From FEB-10 sp963710645 (lineage in GTDB: Bacteria > Acidobacteriota > Thermoanaerobaculia > Thermoanaerobaculales > Sulfomarinibacteraceae), in assembly GCA_963710645.1 (NCBI GenBank), contig CAVQBD010000009.1, forward strand, positions 620,001 through 684,000: a DNA stretch of 64,000 nt. Direction: 5' to 3'. Below, piece by piece: positions 42,936 to 51,224 of the stretch. Below the pieces are notes generated by a model, which saw nothing but the letters and a program-made list of their open reading frames with translations, had not been told where the DNA came from and did no database searches. Within the stretch, counting starts at the first letter, position 1. Each line of letters opens with the position of its first letter. The position numbers and the translations under genes are program-made.

Positions 42936-43088
42936 GAATTTTGAGTTTTGAATTCCGACCCACCGCACGAGATTTGTGCCCGTCAATTCAAAATTGAGAA
43001 TTCAAAATCAAGAACTCCGCAGAATTGAGCGGCACGGATGACCGCACTACGACCAGACTCGAGTCCCGAATCTCGCGTCCCGGGTCCC
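42936..43088. repeat. Heptamer arrays of GAATTTT, CAATTCA and GAGTCCC types
   Basis: 42936-42956 GAATTTT, GAGTTTT, GAATTCC; 42983-43017 CAATTCA, AAATTGA, GAATTCA, AAATCAA, GAACTCC; 43061-43088 GAGTCCC, GAATCTC, GCGTCCC, GGGTCCC. Three different units lie in one junction between convergent genes. Confidence 0.75.
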
Positions 43089-43092
43089 GGTG

Positions 43093-43470
43093 TCAATCGT
43101 GCCAGACGGCTTCGTCGTAGTGGTCGCGGATGGTTTCGTCTTTGGTGAGCAGGGGCAGCCGCCGCGCCTTGGCCTGGGCGACGATCAACCGATCGAAGGG
43201 GTCACGGGTCCATTTGATATCCAGGGCAACGGCCACCACCTGGGCAAACGGCAGCCCGCATCGTCTGAGCCCGATCTCTTTCTCCAGACGATCGACAACC
43301 ACATTTCCGGGTTCCGAAATTTTTCCAATTTCGTAAAGGAATTGAAGTTCGAGTTCGACCATCGGAGATACCACCAGTTCGTTGGTCTCGAGCAATGTCC
43401 TCAGCGATCTTGGAAAGAAATCAACCTCTGCTTCATAGAGCCAAACCGCAACATGGGTGTCCAGATACAT
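43093..43470 (-). CDS. PIN-domain toxin (VapC family)
   Basis: 125 aa. The ATG at 43470 overlaps the antitoxin stop as TGATG and gives the typical MYLDTHVAVWLY start; a GTG at 43482 is the alternative. PIN acidic residues are visible: Asp4, Glu in SPMVELELQFL, and Asp in WTRDPFDRLIVAQA. VapC toxins are Mg-dependent RNases that cut tRNA or rRNA when free of antitoxin. It is encoded after its antitoxin. Confidence 0.9.
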   Translation of the reverse strand: MYLDTHVAVWLYEAEVDFFPRSLRTLLETNELVVSPMVELELQFLYEIGKISEPGNVVVDRLEKEIGLRRCGLPFAQVVAVALDIKWTRDPFDRLIVAQAKARRLPLLTKDETIRDHYDEAVWHD

Positions 43471-43691
43471 CAAGGTCGCCACTCACCGGACCAGTCGAGG
43501 TGGACATAGCTTTCGGGATCGTCAAGCATCAACGGCCTTTTCTTGAGTCGCGCAAGTTTCGACGGCGGCTCGTCCGCGACGATCCGAAGGGTTCTCCCCT
43601 TACGGCTGATCTCTACCGGAACGCCAGTCTCGAGAACCTGGTCCAGGATCCGATAGATATTTTCGCGCAGCTTCGATGCGGACAGACCCAT
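43470..43691 (-). CDS. Phd/YefM-type antitoxin
   Basis: 73 aa from the ATG at 43691 with GGAGGCGACC upstream. MGLSASKLRENIYRILDQVLETGVPVEISRKGRTLRIV is a Phd/YefM-like DNA-binding N-terminus; the tail (KRPLMLDDPESYVHLDWSGEWRP) should wrap the toxin. It forms a coupled operon with the VapC gene, and the upstream TACGTACGTACTT repeats are likely its operator. Confidence 0.88.
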   Translation of the reverse strand: MGLSASKLRENIYRILDQVLETGVPVEISRKGRTLRIVADEPPSKLARLKKRPLMLDDPESYVHLDWSGEWRP

Positions 43692-43716
43692 GGTCGCCTC
43701 CATATTCAATGATATC

Positions 43717-43756
43717 ATTATACGTACGTACTTTAATGGATTTTACGTACGTACTT
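43717..43756 (-). promoter_or_regulatory. Toxin-antitoxin promoter with direct-repeat operator
   Basis: TATAAT on the minus strand (43722-43717) overlaps the first of two direct repeats TACGTACGTACTT (43721-43733 and 43744-43756, 23 bp apart). Each contains overlapping GTAC/TACGTA palindromes. Spacing of about two helical turns fits cooperative binding by a dimeric antitoxin. Confidence 0.65.
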
Positions 43757-43878
43757 ATTTTGGGCTTCAGCTCCCGATTTCATGGACGATCCGGCCATCG
43801 AATGCTGGTGCTTTGGGCGATTGACGGGCGCGTCGCGCGATCGCATATTCAAGAGAAGACACCACCCAGGAGGTTGGT

Positions 43879-44724
43879 ATGCGCATTACGACGCTGATCG
43901 AGAACGACACGTTGGAGAATCGCGACGACCTTGTGGCCGAGTTCGGGCTTTCTCTTCACATCGAGTTCGGCACAAGCAGGATTCTGTTCGACACCGGATC
44001 GACCGGGGCCTTTGTGGACAACGCGGAGGCCCTCGGCATCGATCTCGGCGAGGTGGACGTGGCAGTGCTCTCCCACCACCACTTTGATCACGGTGGCGGT
44101 CTAGAGCGGTTCTTCGCGGCCAACGCCAGGGCGAAAGTTCACCTACTCAAGAGCGACCTCGTGGGTCGTTTCTTCAAAGGCCAGGAGAAGGTGCAGCCCA
44201 TCGGGTTGGATCTCACGTTGTTCGACCGTTTCTCGGACCGATTCCAATTCGTCACCGACACCACCAAGATCGCGCCGGGTGTCTTCCTGCTCACCGAAAT
44301 TCCCTCGACCCACGAACGGCCCAAGGGCAACTCACACCTCTTCGTGGAAAAGGACGGCGAGCTGCAGGCCGACCCCTTTGATCATGAGCTGGTCATGGTC
44401 GTGCGCACCGACGACGGGCTGGTCGTGTTCTCCGGCTGCTCCCACAACGGCATCCTGAACATGACCGATGCGGCTGCCCAACAATGGCCCGGCGAACCGA
44501 TCCGAGCCATCATCGGAGGCTTCCACCTCATCGGGCTGCCGATCGCCAACACCATGGCGGGCAGCCGCGCCCAGGTGGAGGAGATCGGCAGGCGGATCCT
44601 CGAGATCGGGCCGGCCAAGGTCTGCACGTCCCACTGCACCGGCCAGAAGGCGTTCAACGTCCTCTCCGATGTCATGGGCGACACCCTCGAGTCCTTCCAC
44701 ACCGGTTCGATCATAGAGGTATGA
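43879..44724 (+). CDS. MBL-fold metallohydrolase (COG1237-like)
   Basis: 281 aa with AGGAGGTTGGT upstream. The metal-binding motif SHHHFDHGGG (His66, His68, Asp70, His71) is followed by SGCSHNGILN and IGGFHL, with CTSHCTGQKAF near the end. This set resembles proteins annotated as dihydropteridine-ribofuranosylaminobenzene phosphate synthase-like, which usually have no proven activity in bacteria. Cytoplasmic; single gene. Confidence 0.88.
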   Translation: MRITTLIENDTLENRDDLVAEFGLSLHIEFGTSRILFDTGSTGAFVDNAEALGIDLGEVDVAVLSHHHFDHGGGLERFFAANARAKVHLLKSDLVGRFFKGQEKVQPIGLDLTLFDRFSDRFQFVTDTTKIAPGVFLLTEIPSTHERPKGNSHLFVEKDGELQADPFDHELVMVVRTDDGLVVFSGCSHNGILNMTDAAAQQWPGEPIRAIIGGFHLIGLPIANTMAGSRAQVEEIGRRILEIGPAKVCTSHCTGQKAFNVLSDVMGDTLESFHTGSIIEV

Positions 44725-44737
44725 GGTATGGGGTCCT

Positions 44738-44793
44738 GCTCCCTTGCCCCTGGCCCCTAGCCCTTAGCCCTTAGCCCTTAGCCCTTAGCCCCT
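44738..44793. repeat. Heptamer array, unit AGCCCTT x8
   Basis: GCTCCCT, TGCCCCT, GGCCCCT, AGCCCTT x4, AGCCCCT. It begins 13 bp after the MBL gene stop and precedes the TPP riboswitch. Confidence 0.9.
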
Positions 44794-44842
44794 CTAAATT
44801 TGACATTCCTCCCCAGCGCCCCCACATTGGAAGCGACAAAGA

Positions 44843-44909
44843 GCCTAGGGGTGGCCAGTCGGCCTGAGATCAGACCCTGGAACCTGATCCGGATCACACC
44901 GGCGTAGGA
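44843..44909 (+). promoter_or_regulatory. TPP (THI-element) riboswitch
   Basis: GGGGTGGCC, GGCCTGAGATCAGACCC and TGGAACCTGATCCGGAT, then CACCGGCGTAGGAA, match the conserved TPP aptamer (CUGAGA, ACCC, GAACCUGAUCNGG, GCGUAGG). P1 can close as CCTA/TAGG. Downstream, CTCAGC (44938-44943) is complementary to GCTGAG (44986-44991) at the ribosome-binding site of the TonB gene, so translational control is plausible. It marks the next two genes as thiamine-related. Confidence 0.92.
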
Positions 44910-44992
44910 AACGGCAGCAGACGCCCTCAATTGGTCTCTCAGCACCGATCTCGTGTCGCCACCGGCCGCCCACGGTGTCAGGAAGGCTGAGG

Positions 44993-47338
44993 ATGTCGGA
45001 CGTTTCTACGAGAAAGGGCTCGATACACGGGGCACTGCTCGTGCTGCTGTGTTTGACCGCCGGTTTCCTCTCTGCCGATGATCGCCAGGTATTCTCCGTT
45101 ATCGGGACGGTCATCGACCGCGGCGGTGCGCCGGTTGAAGGCGCCACGATCTCTGCCGACCGACGTGCCGTGACCGAGACCGATGCGGAGGGTGGGTTCT
45201 CCATCACCCTGGAATCCGGGCGGCGGATGATCCGCGCCGATCATCCCGCCTATCGTTCAGCCGATCACGCCCTCGAGTTGACCGGAGACGTCAGCGATCT
45301 CCGGCTGGAGTTGTCACCACCCATGTCGGTCTCCGACTCCATCACCGTCACCGCCATCCGAGCGGGCGAGTTCGCGCCGGTGACCAGCACCAATCTCGAC
45401 TCGGAGCAGATCGAGGAGCTGAGCTACGGCCAGGACGTGCCCGAGCTGTTGCAGTACACACCGTCGATCACCTGGTACTCGGATTCAGGCGTCGGCTCCA
45501 ACTACTCCTACCTCAGCCTGCGCGGCATCCAGCAGTCCCGGATCAACATGACCTTTGACGGCGCCCCCCTCAACGACCCCGCCGAACACGCGCTCTACTT
45601 CAACAACTTCCACGACTTCACCAGCGCGGTGGACAGCATCCAGATCCAACGTGGTGTCGGCACCTCAACCGTTGGTTCCCCTTCCTACGGCGGCTCCATC
45701 AACTTCGCCAGCCCATCAATGAGCCACGTCAGCGGGGGCGACGCGAGGGTTGCCTTCGGCTCATTCGACACCCTTCGCGCATCCGCCGCCTACCAGAGCG
45801 GTGACCTCGGCGATGGATTCAGTCTCGGCGGTCGCATCTCGTGGGCCACCACCGACGGCTATCGGGACAACTCCGGCACCGAACACGCGACCCTATTCCT
45901 CAACGGACAATGGCAGGGCGAAAAATCGTCGTTGAAATTCGTGTCTTTCTTTGGCAACGAGGAGTCCCAGCTCGCCTGGCTGGCGGTGGATCCGGCCACC
46001 CTCGAGGAGAACCCGAGATACAACCCGCTCACAAATGAGGACCGGGACGATTTCAGCCAGAACTTTGCCCAACTGCAGTACACCCGCGCCCTGGGCAACA
46101 CCACGACCTTTGTGGCGCAGCTCTACTTCAACGGGGCCGACGGCGTTTTCCACCTGTGGGACGACCCGGTGGCTCAGGGCGTCCTTCTCGACTTCGGGAT
46201 CGACCAGTATTTCATCGGAGCCATGGCCACGGTCGTCCACACCACCGACCGCCTCACCCTCACCGGCGGCGCCCACTACAACGACTTCTCAGGCGACCAC
46301 ACCCTGGACATCGAGGGCGACAGGATCTACCGGAACACTGGTTTCAAGCAGACTGCCAACGCATTCGCCAAGGCCGAATACATGCTCGGTCGGTGGATTC
46401 TGTTCGGAGATGTCCAACTCCGTTGGGCCGAGTTTTCCTACGACGGATCCATCGAGCTCGGTTCAGTGGACTGGAGCTTCATCGATCCCAAGGTCGGCGC
46501 CAGGTGGCTCGTGTCCCCGAACGTCAGCGTCTACGCATCGGTGGGACAGGCCCACCGCGAGCCGGCCCGGCTCGATCTGCTCGCCGGCGAAGACGACGCC
46601 ACCGTGCCGCACGATCTGGAGGCGGTACAACCGGAACGGGTGGTGGATTTCGAGCTGGGTGTGCACTACAAAACTTCCAAGCTCGCGCTGCAGGCGAATG
46701 TCTACTGGATGGACTTCACCGACGAAATCGCGCTCACCGGCGAACTCTCCGACATCGGTCTGCCTCTGAGACGCAATGTGGACTCCTCCTACCGCCGCGG
46801 AGTCGAGGTGGATCTTCGCTGGATCTTCGCCGGCGATTGGGCCCTCACCAACAGTACGAATCTGAGCCACAATCGGATCGACGAGTGGACCCAGTATTTC
46901 GACGTCTTCGACCCCGACTTCAACTGGATCGGCAGCGAGCCCATCACCTATTTCGATGTGCCGCCGTTGCTCACTCCGGAGATCATCATCAACCAGGGCG
47001 TGGCGTGGACTCCCGGAGATTGGGGACTGGAGCTGATCGGCCGATACATCAATCTGTCCTACCTGGATAACACGGGCAACGACGCATTCACGGCGCCGTC
47101 ATACTTCAATCTCGACCTTCGGGCCTCCGTCGGCCTCAACCGGCTGCGGTCCCTGGGCCGGCCGAGGATCACGCTGTATGTGAACAACGTCCTGGACACG
47201 GTCGACCAGTATCCCAGTGGCTACAGCTGGCAGTACATCACCCGAGATGCGGGCGGCAGCGACAGCTTTGGCGGCACCCCGTTCTACTACCCGCTCGCCA
47301 CCAGGAACTTCATTGTGACCCTGGATTTCAAGCTATGA
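44993..47338 (+). CDS. TonB-dependent outer-membrane receptor, probable thiamine uptake
   Basis: 781 aa from the ATG at 44993. Signal peptide to about residue 29, a carboxypeptidase-regulatory-like domain (about 35-115: VIGTVIDRGGAPVEGATISADRRAVTETDAEGGFSI), a plug domain (DVPELLQYTPSITW, SYLSLRGIQQSRINMTFDGAPLND, IQIQRGVGTSTVGSPSYGGSINF), then a beta-barrel with HREPARLDLLAG and a C-terminal strand FIVTLDFKL. The substrate assignment comes from the TPP riboswitch upstream and the PnuC-family transporter downstream, not from the receptor itself. Confidence 0.93.
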   Translation: MSDVSTRKGSIHGALLVLLCLTAGFLSADDRQVFSVIGTVIDRGGAPVEGATISADRRAVTETDAEGGFSITLESGRRMIRADHPAYRSADHALELTGDVSDLRLELSPPMSVSDSITVTAIRAGEFAPVTSTNLDSEQIEELSYGQDVPELLQYTPSITWYSDSGVGSNYSYLSLRGIQQSRINMTFDGAPLNDPAEHALYFNNFHDFTSAVDSIQIQRGVGTSTVGSPSYGGSINFASPSMSHVSGGDARVAFGSFDTLRASAAYQSGDLGDGFSLGGRISWATTDGYRDNSGTEHATLFLNGQWQGEKSSLKFVSFFGNEESQLAWLAVDPATLEENPRYNPLTNEDRDDFSQNFAQLQYTRALGNTTTFVAQLYFNGADGVFHLWDDPVAQGVLLDFGIDQYFIGAMATVVHTTDRLTLTGGAHYNDFSGDHTLDIEGDRIYRNTGFKQTANAFAKAEYMLGRWILFGDVQLRWAEFSYDGSIELGSVDWSFIDPKVGARWLVSPNVSVYASVGQAHREPARLDLLAGEDDATVPHDLEAVQPERVVDFELGVHYKTSKLALQANVYWMDFTDEIALTGELSDIGLPLRRNVDSSYRRGVEVDLRWIFAGDWALTNSTNLSHNRIDEWTQYFDVFDPDFNWIGSEPITYFDVPPLLTPEIIINQGVAWTPGDWGLELIGRYINLSYLDNTGNDAFTAPSYFNLDLRASVGLNRLRSLGRPRITLYVNNVLDTVDQYPSGYSWQYITRDAGGSDSFGGTPFYYPLATRNFIVTLDFKL

Positions 47339-47402
47339 ATTTCGTCGGTTTTCTGCGCGGGGAATATTGTGGTGCGGCCATCTTGGCTGCAGAGTGCACA
47401 GA

Positions 47403-47498
47403 AATTCTCAGTTTTGAATTCTCAGTTTTGAATTGTCGGCCGCCCACCCGCGAGAGTCGGGCAGACATTCAAAATTCAAAATTCAAAATTCAAAATTC
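47403..47498. repeat. Heptamer arrays of AATTCTC/AGTTTTG and ATTCAAA type
   Basis: 47403-47430 alternates AATTCTC and AGTTTTG twice. 47467-47498 holds ATTCAAA four times plus ATTC. A CCGCCCACCCG block separates them. They lie between receptor and transporter genes of one putative operon. Confidence 0.9.
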
Positions 47499-47540
47499 TC
47501 CCCGCAATCCAGACCAGAACCCTGCCCTTCGAGGTCGGCG

Positions 47541-48107
47541 ATGACTCTCCTCGAACTCATCGCCGTGGTGATCACCCTTGCGGCGGTCTACCTGACCGCC
47601 CGCCAGGTCATCTGGTGTTGGCCCCTGGGTCTGGTGAGCGTCACCCTCTACGCGGTCGTCTTCTTTCAGGCAAAGCTCTATGCGGACATGGGTCTGCAGG
47701 CCATCTACTTTGGCCTCGCCCTCTACGGCTGGTGGGCGTGGCTGAGCGGCGGTGAAAACCGCACGAAACTCAATGTCTCACAGGCGTCCTGGCCCCTGCG
47801 GCTCGGTCTGTTGGTTCTCGGTGCCATCGGGGGTACGACCTTGGGCATGACTCTCAACAGATTCACCGACGCCTCGCTCCCGTTCATGGACTCCACCCTC
47901 ACCTCGTTCAGCATCATCGGCCAATGGATGCAGACACGAAAAATCCTCGAGGCCTGGCTGCTTTGGATCGCGGTGGACATTTTTTACGTCGGGATGTTCG
48001 TCTACAAGGGACTCTTCCTCACCGCCGGACTCTATGCCGTGTTCCTCTACCTCGCGGCGGTGGGTTACATCTCCTGGCGGAAGTCCATGGCAATTGTCGG
48101 GGGATGA
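47541..48107 (+). CDS. pnuT: PnuC-family vitamin transporter, probable thiamine (PnuT)
   Basis: 188 aa with about seven membrane helices. WPLGLVSVTLYAVVFFQAKLYADMGLQAIYFGLALYGWWAW is the PnuC signature. PnuC takes nicotinamide riboside and PnuT takes thiamine; the TPP riboswitch and TonB receptor upstream argue for thiamine. Inner-membrane facilitator, trapping substrate by phosphorylation; a thiamine kinase gene is not nearby. GAGGTCGGCG precedes the ATG. Confidence 0.88.
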   Translation: MTLLELIAVVITLAAVYLTARQVIWCWPLGLVSVTLYAVVFFQAKLYADMGLQAIYFGLALYGWWAWLSGGENRTKLNVSQASWPLRLGLLVLGAIGGTTLGMTLNRFTDASLPFMDSTLTSFSIIGQWMQTRKILEAWLLWIAVDIFYVGMFVYKGLFLTAGLYAVFLYLAAVGYISWRKSMAIVGG

Positions 48108-48122
48108 GCTGAAGGCCCATCG

Positions 48123-48150
48123 GAGCTCGGGACTCGGGAATCGGGAATCG
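48123..48150. repeat. Heptamer array, unit GGAATCG x4
   Basis: GAGCTCG, GGACTCG, GGAATCG, GGAATCG. Confidence 0.85.
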
Positions 48151-48313
48151 TCACCCGCGCGACCATGACAGACCGCGAAGCCGCGGTGTACGCGGAGTGA
48201 ATAACCTCACGCGGCCCTGATTTGCTCACCGGGTCACGCCTTCTGGCACAAGGCTGGGTATATCGTGGCCGACAACGGAGCAGGTCGAGGATTCAGAGCT
48301 CCAAGTCGAGGGG

Positions 48314-48408
48314 TCCTCTGCGTCTCGGCACTGCGGCCTCTGCGCCTCCGCGGTTGGTTCGGGGGGCGGTTTCGATTTCCGATGCCCGAGTCCCGATTCC
48401 CGATTCCC
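48314..48408. repeat. Heptamer array GATTCCC x5 with CTCTGCG-rich lead
   Basis: 48374-48408 reads GATTTCC, GATGCCC, GAGTCCC, GATTCCC, GATTCCC. The 48314-48355 lead is a degenerate CTCTGCG/CCTCTGC repeat. No gene is supported in 48108-48573, apart from the promoter at 48524. Confidence 0.75.
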
Positions 48409-48523
48409 GACCGCCATGGCCGGGGCATTGACGTCCGGGGGGACAAGACCTCCTCTTGTGCAGAAAGGACAGCCCATGCTGCACGGACGACACATCCGCC
48501 TTGTATCACTCATAGCAAAATGT

Positions 48524-48553
48524 TTGACATACCTCCCGGATCGACCGTATGCT
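48524..48553 (+). promoter_or_regulatory. Promoter of the VapBC module
   Basis: TTGACA, an 18-bp spacer, then TATGCT; the leader to the ATG at 48574 is about 14 nt and carries GGAGGTGG. CCATATATGG (48556-48565) just downstream is a palindrome that could be the operator. Confidence 0.6.
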
Positions 48554-48573
48554 ATCCATATATGGAGGTGGAT

Positions 48574-48825
48574 ATGGAGCTTTCGAAAAAAACCACAATC
48601 CTATTCACCCCGGAGCAACATAAGAGGCTTCGCCAGCTTGCAGGTCAACGGGGAACGAGTTTGGGTGAACTCGTGAGATTGGCCTGTGAACGACAGTACG
48701 GCCTTGCATCTCGTGAGGAACGTCTGGCGGCAGTCGGGAGAGTCGCCGCACTAGACCTTCCAGTGGGAACACCTGAGCAAATGAAACTCGAATCGTCGCC
48801 AACACCCGAGGAGCTGCTGCCGTGA
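48574..48825 (+). CDS. Ribbon-helix-helix antitoxin (VapB-like)
   Basis: 83 aa. MELSKKTTILFTPEQHKRLRQLAGQRGTSLGELVRLACERQYG is a CopG/Arc-type ribbon-helix-helix; the tail is acidic and Pro-rich. GGAGGTGGAT precedes the ATG. It overlaps the toxin gene by GTGA. The fold differs from the Phd-type antitoxin of the module at 43.5 kb. Confidence 0.88.
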   Translation: MELSKKTTILFTPEQHKRLRQLAGQRGTSLGELVRLACERQYGLASREERLAAVGRVAALDLPVGTPEQMKLESSPTPEELLP

Positions 48826-49232
48826 TTCTGGTGGACTCCAACATCCTGATGTACGCAGCCGGCAGCGACCATCCCAACAAGCGGCCCAGCCTTGCGGTCC
48901 TCGAGTCGATTGCCGAGGGGAACCTCGACGCAGCCATCAACGCGGAGGTCCTTCAAGAAATCCTCCACCGGTACCGAGCCCTTGGCCGATGGACGGAGGG
49001 TCGTCAGGTGTTTGACGCGGCACGCAGCATATTCACGGTGGTTCTTCCCATCACGTTGGAAACCCTGGACACAGCCCGTCGATTGCTCGATAAGTCTTCG
49101 CGTCTGTCCGCGCGGGACGCCCTTCACGCAGCGGTTGTCCTCCGTCATGGTCTGGGCGGCATTTGCAGTTATGACACCGATTTCGATGAGCTGCCGAAAA
49201 TCAACCGAATCGAACCCTCAGAAATCACCTGA
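48822..49232 (+). CDS. PIN-domain toxin (VapC family)
   Basis: 136 aa from a GTG overlapping the antitoxin stop. MILVDSNILMYAAG has the first PIN Asp, INAEVLQEILHRY the Glu, LSARDALHAAVVLRHG the second Asp, and YDTDFDEL the C-terminal acidic pair. All four canonical acidic positions are filled, so an active Mg-dependent RNase is expected. Confidence 0.92.
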   Translation: MILVDSNILMYAAGSDHPNKRPSLAVLESIAEGNLDAAINAEVLQEILHRYRALGRWTEGRQVFDAARSIFTVVLPITLETLDTARRLLDKSSRLSARDALHAAVVLRHGLGGICSYDTDFDELPKINRIEPSEIT

Positions 49233-49268
49233 TGGCCGGCGGAATCCTCCCGCGCACACGGTGTATCC

Positions 49269-49296
49269 GAGCCCCGAGCTCCGAGCTCCGAGCCCC
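49269..49296. repeat. Heptamer array, unit GAGCTCC x4
   Basis: GAGCCCC, GAGCTCC, GAGCTCC, GAGCCCC between convergent ends of vapC and the agmatinase-family gene. Confidence 0.85.
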
Positions 49297-49314
49297 GACT
49301 ATGGTGGACTCCCC

Positions 49315-50214
49315 CTACCGATTAGCCAGGATGAAGCTCATAAATCGGTAGACAAGTTTGGCGGCCAGGAACTCGCTCGCCCACTGTCCGGGGGTCGGGA
49401 GCAGCTCCACCACGTCGAAGGCCACCACCTCGCGTTCACGCGCCACCCGTTCCAGCAGCGCGGTGACCTGGTACCAGTCGAGACCCCCGGGTTCCGGAGT
49501 GCCGGTGGCGGGGACGTAGGCCGGGTCGAAGCCGTCCAAATCGATGGTCACATAGACTCGATCGCTCAGGTTGGCCACGGCGCGGTCGATCCAACCGTCC
49601 TGTGCACCGGGGCCGTTGATCTGGTGGCCATAGATCACGCGCTCAGGATCCAACAACGGCAGTTCCGTAACATCGAAGGCACGAATTCCAACCTGAACGA
49701 GACGACACCAGTCGCGGGCGCGGGCCATGACGCAGGCGTGGTTGAAGCGCGACCCCCCATACTCGTCCCGCATGTCGGAGTGGGCGTCGATCTGAAGAAC
49801 CGACAGGCCCTCCACCTCTCGGGCCGTGGCTCGGATCGCACCGATAGAGACCGAGTGGTCACCGCCCAGCATCACCGGAAGCACCTGACGTCGCAGCAGA
49901 TCAGTGATGCTTTCGTCCACCTGGTCGGCCAGGCGCTCAGGCTGGGCATGGCAGAGGATCGGATCAAGGGTTGCGATGCCGCGCCGGCACACCTCCTCCC
50001 CCACCACGGGGTCGAACCACTCGATGTGGTGCGACGCCTCGATGATGGCCACCGGCGCCCGATCGGCGCCCTTTTTCCAGGTGCTGGTCAAATCGTAGGG
50101 CACCGGCAGTATGGCTGCGGCGGCGGTTTCGAGCGCCGCCAGATCGTCGGGCAGTTCGCAAAACCGATCGTGGGGATTGGTCACGGGCGCCTCCGTCACG
50201 GGAGTCGAGTTCAT
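49315..50214 (-). CDS. Agmatinase/arginase (ureohydrolase) family protein
   Basis: 299 aa. The binuclear manganese site is complete: His120 in MLGGDHS, Asp143, His145 and Asp147 in IDAHSDMRD, Asp225 and Asp227 in TIDLDGFDP. The family hydrolyses agmatine, arginine, guanidinobutyrate or formiminoglutamate. The SRFNHACVMARA loop is closest to agmatinases (speB), giving putrescine and urea, but the substrate cannot be fixed from sequence alone. Upstream only a weak AAGAG site. Confidence 0.88.
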   Translation of the reverse strand: MNSTPVTEAPVTNPHDRFCELPDDLAALETAAAAILPVPYDLTSTWKKGADRAPVAIIEASHHIEWFDPVVGEEVCRRGIATLDPILCHAQPERLADQVDESITDLLRRQVLPVMLGGDHSVSIGAIRATAREVEGLSVLQIDAHSDMRDEYGGSRFNHACVMARARDWCRLVQVGIRAFDVTELPLLDPERVIYGHQINGPGAQDGWIDRAVANLSDRVYVTIDLDGFDPAYVPATGTPEPGGLDWYQVTALLERVAREREVVAFDVVELLPTPGQWASEFLAAKLVYRFMSFILANR

Positions 50215-50230
50215 CGTACTCTTTTTGCCC

Positions 50231-50258
50231 GAGTCCCGAGTCCCGAGTCCCGAGCCCC
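50231..50258. repeat. Heptamer array, unit GAGTCCC x4
   Basis: GAGTCCC three times and GAGCCCC, between the ureohydrolase start and the rph stop, on the same strand. Confidence 0.9.
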
Positions 50259-50261
50259 GAG

Positions 50262-51005
50262 CTATGACCCCCCGGCAGGCAAGGACAATCCGAGGGTCTC
50301 CAGACGCGGGCCGACGATCTCTCGTTGAGCGGCCATGACCTGTTGGGCACCCGTCCAGCCGACGTCGAGGATGGCGTCGAGCTGTTCCCTGGAAAAAGGC
50401 GCACCCTCGGCTGTTCCCTGCACCTCCACCAGACTCCCATCTGCGGTGAAGACGATGTTGAGGTCCACATCGCAGTCGAAGTCTTCGCCGTAGTCCGGAT
50501 CAACCCGAGCCTCGCCGTTCACCAGCCCAACCGCCACCGAGACAACCTGGGCCGCCAACGGCCAGTCGCGGAGCAGACCCTGCTCGTAGAGTTTGGCCAT
50601 GGCCAGGACCAGCGAGGTCCAGCCGCCAGAGATACTCGCGGTGCGGGTGGAGCCGTCGGCCTGGAGCACGTCGCAGTCCACGATCAAGCTGCGTTCTCCC
50701 ATCAACCCACGGTCCACCGACGCCCGCAGGGCACGGCCGATCAGCCGCTGGATTTCTTTCGAACGACCGCTCGGACGGCGGTCGCTGCGGGTATCGGTGG
50801 CCCGCGGCAGCATGGCGTACTCGGCGGTCACCCAGCCCTCGCCCGTGCCGCGGAGAAAGGGGGGCGTCTTATCGTCGTGGCTCACATTGCACAGCACGAT
50901 GGTGCCGCCCGCCCGCCACAGCACGCTGCCCTCGGGGTAGCGGATAAAGTCCGGGGTGATTTCGAGTGGGCGGATCTGGTCGGGTTGACGACCGTCTGGT
51001 CTCAT
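50262..51005 (-). CDS. rph: Ribonuclease PH
   Basis: 247 aa with GAGGAGATCCC upstream. It is a phosphate-dependent 3'-5' exonuclease that trims tRNA 3' ends. Motifs: MRPDGRQPDQIRPLEITPDF, GSVLWRAGGTIVLCNVSHDDKTPPFLRGTGEGWVTAEYAMLPRAT, SDRRPSGRSKEIQRLIGRALRASVD (phosphate-binding Arg), DCDVLQADGSTRTASISGGW and EVQGTAEGAPFS. Full length. It is possibly an operon end after the amidase-GerMN-murI group, though 509 bp and repeats intervene. Confidence 0.97.
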   Translation of the reverse strand: MRPDGRQPDQIRPLEITPDFIRYPEGSVLWRAGGTIVLCNVSHDDKTPPFLRGTGEGWVTAEYAMLPRATDTRSDRRPSGRSKEIQRLIGRALRASVDRGLMGERSLIVDCDVLQADGSTRTASISGGWTSLVLAMAKLYEQGLLRDWPLAAQVVSVAVGLVNGEARVDPDYGEDFDCDVDLNIVFTADGSLVEVQGTAEGAPFSREQLDAILDVGWTGAQQVMAAQREIVGPRLETLGLSLPAGGS

Positions 51006-51062
51006 GGGATCTCCTCGTGGCGGAGAGTATAGACCGTCGCGCCCGACCCAAGCCGGATACTA

Positions 51063-51097
51063 GATGCTGGATGCTGGATGCTGGATGCTGGATGCTG
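51063..51097. repeat. Heptamer array, unit GATGCTG x5
   Basis: Five exact copies, followed by GATCCCCCTCCC. Confidence 0.95.
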
Positions 51098-51224
51098 GAT
51101 CCCCCTCCCAACCGGAGCTTCTTTGCAGTGCAGGCGTCCCGCCTGCATCCGACCCTAAAATCGAGGCCAGAATTGCAGTCGAAACGGCTGCACTACAACC
51201 GCCTGTTCCGATCGAGCCACTGAT

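Noticed and set aside
48265..48573. Upstream extension of the VapB antitoxin frame to 48265
   Set aside because: It runs through heptamer repeats and the promoter; the ATG at 48574 has GGAGGTGG and gives a standard ribbon-helix-helix start.
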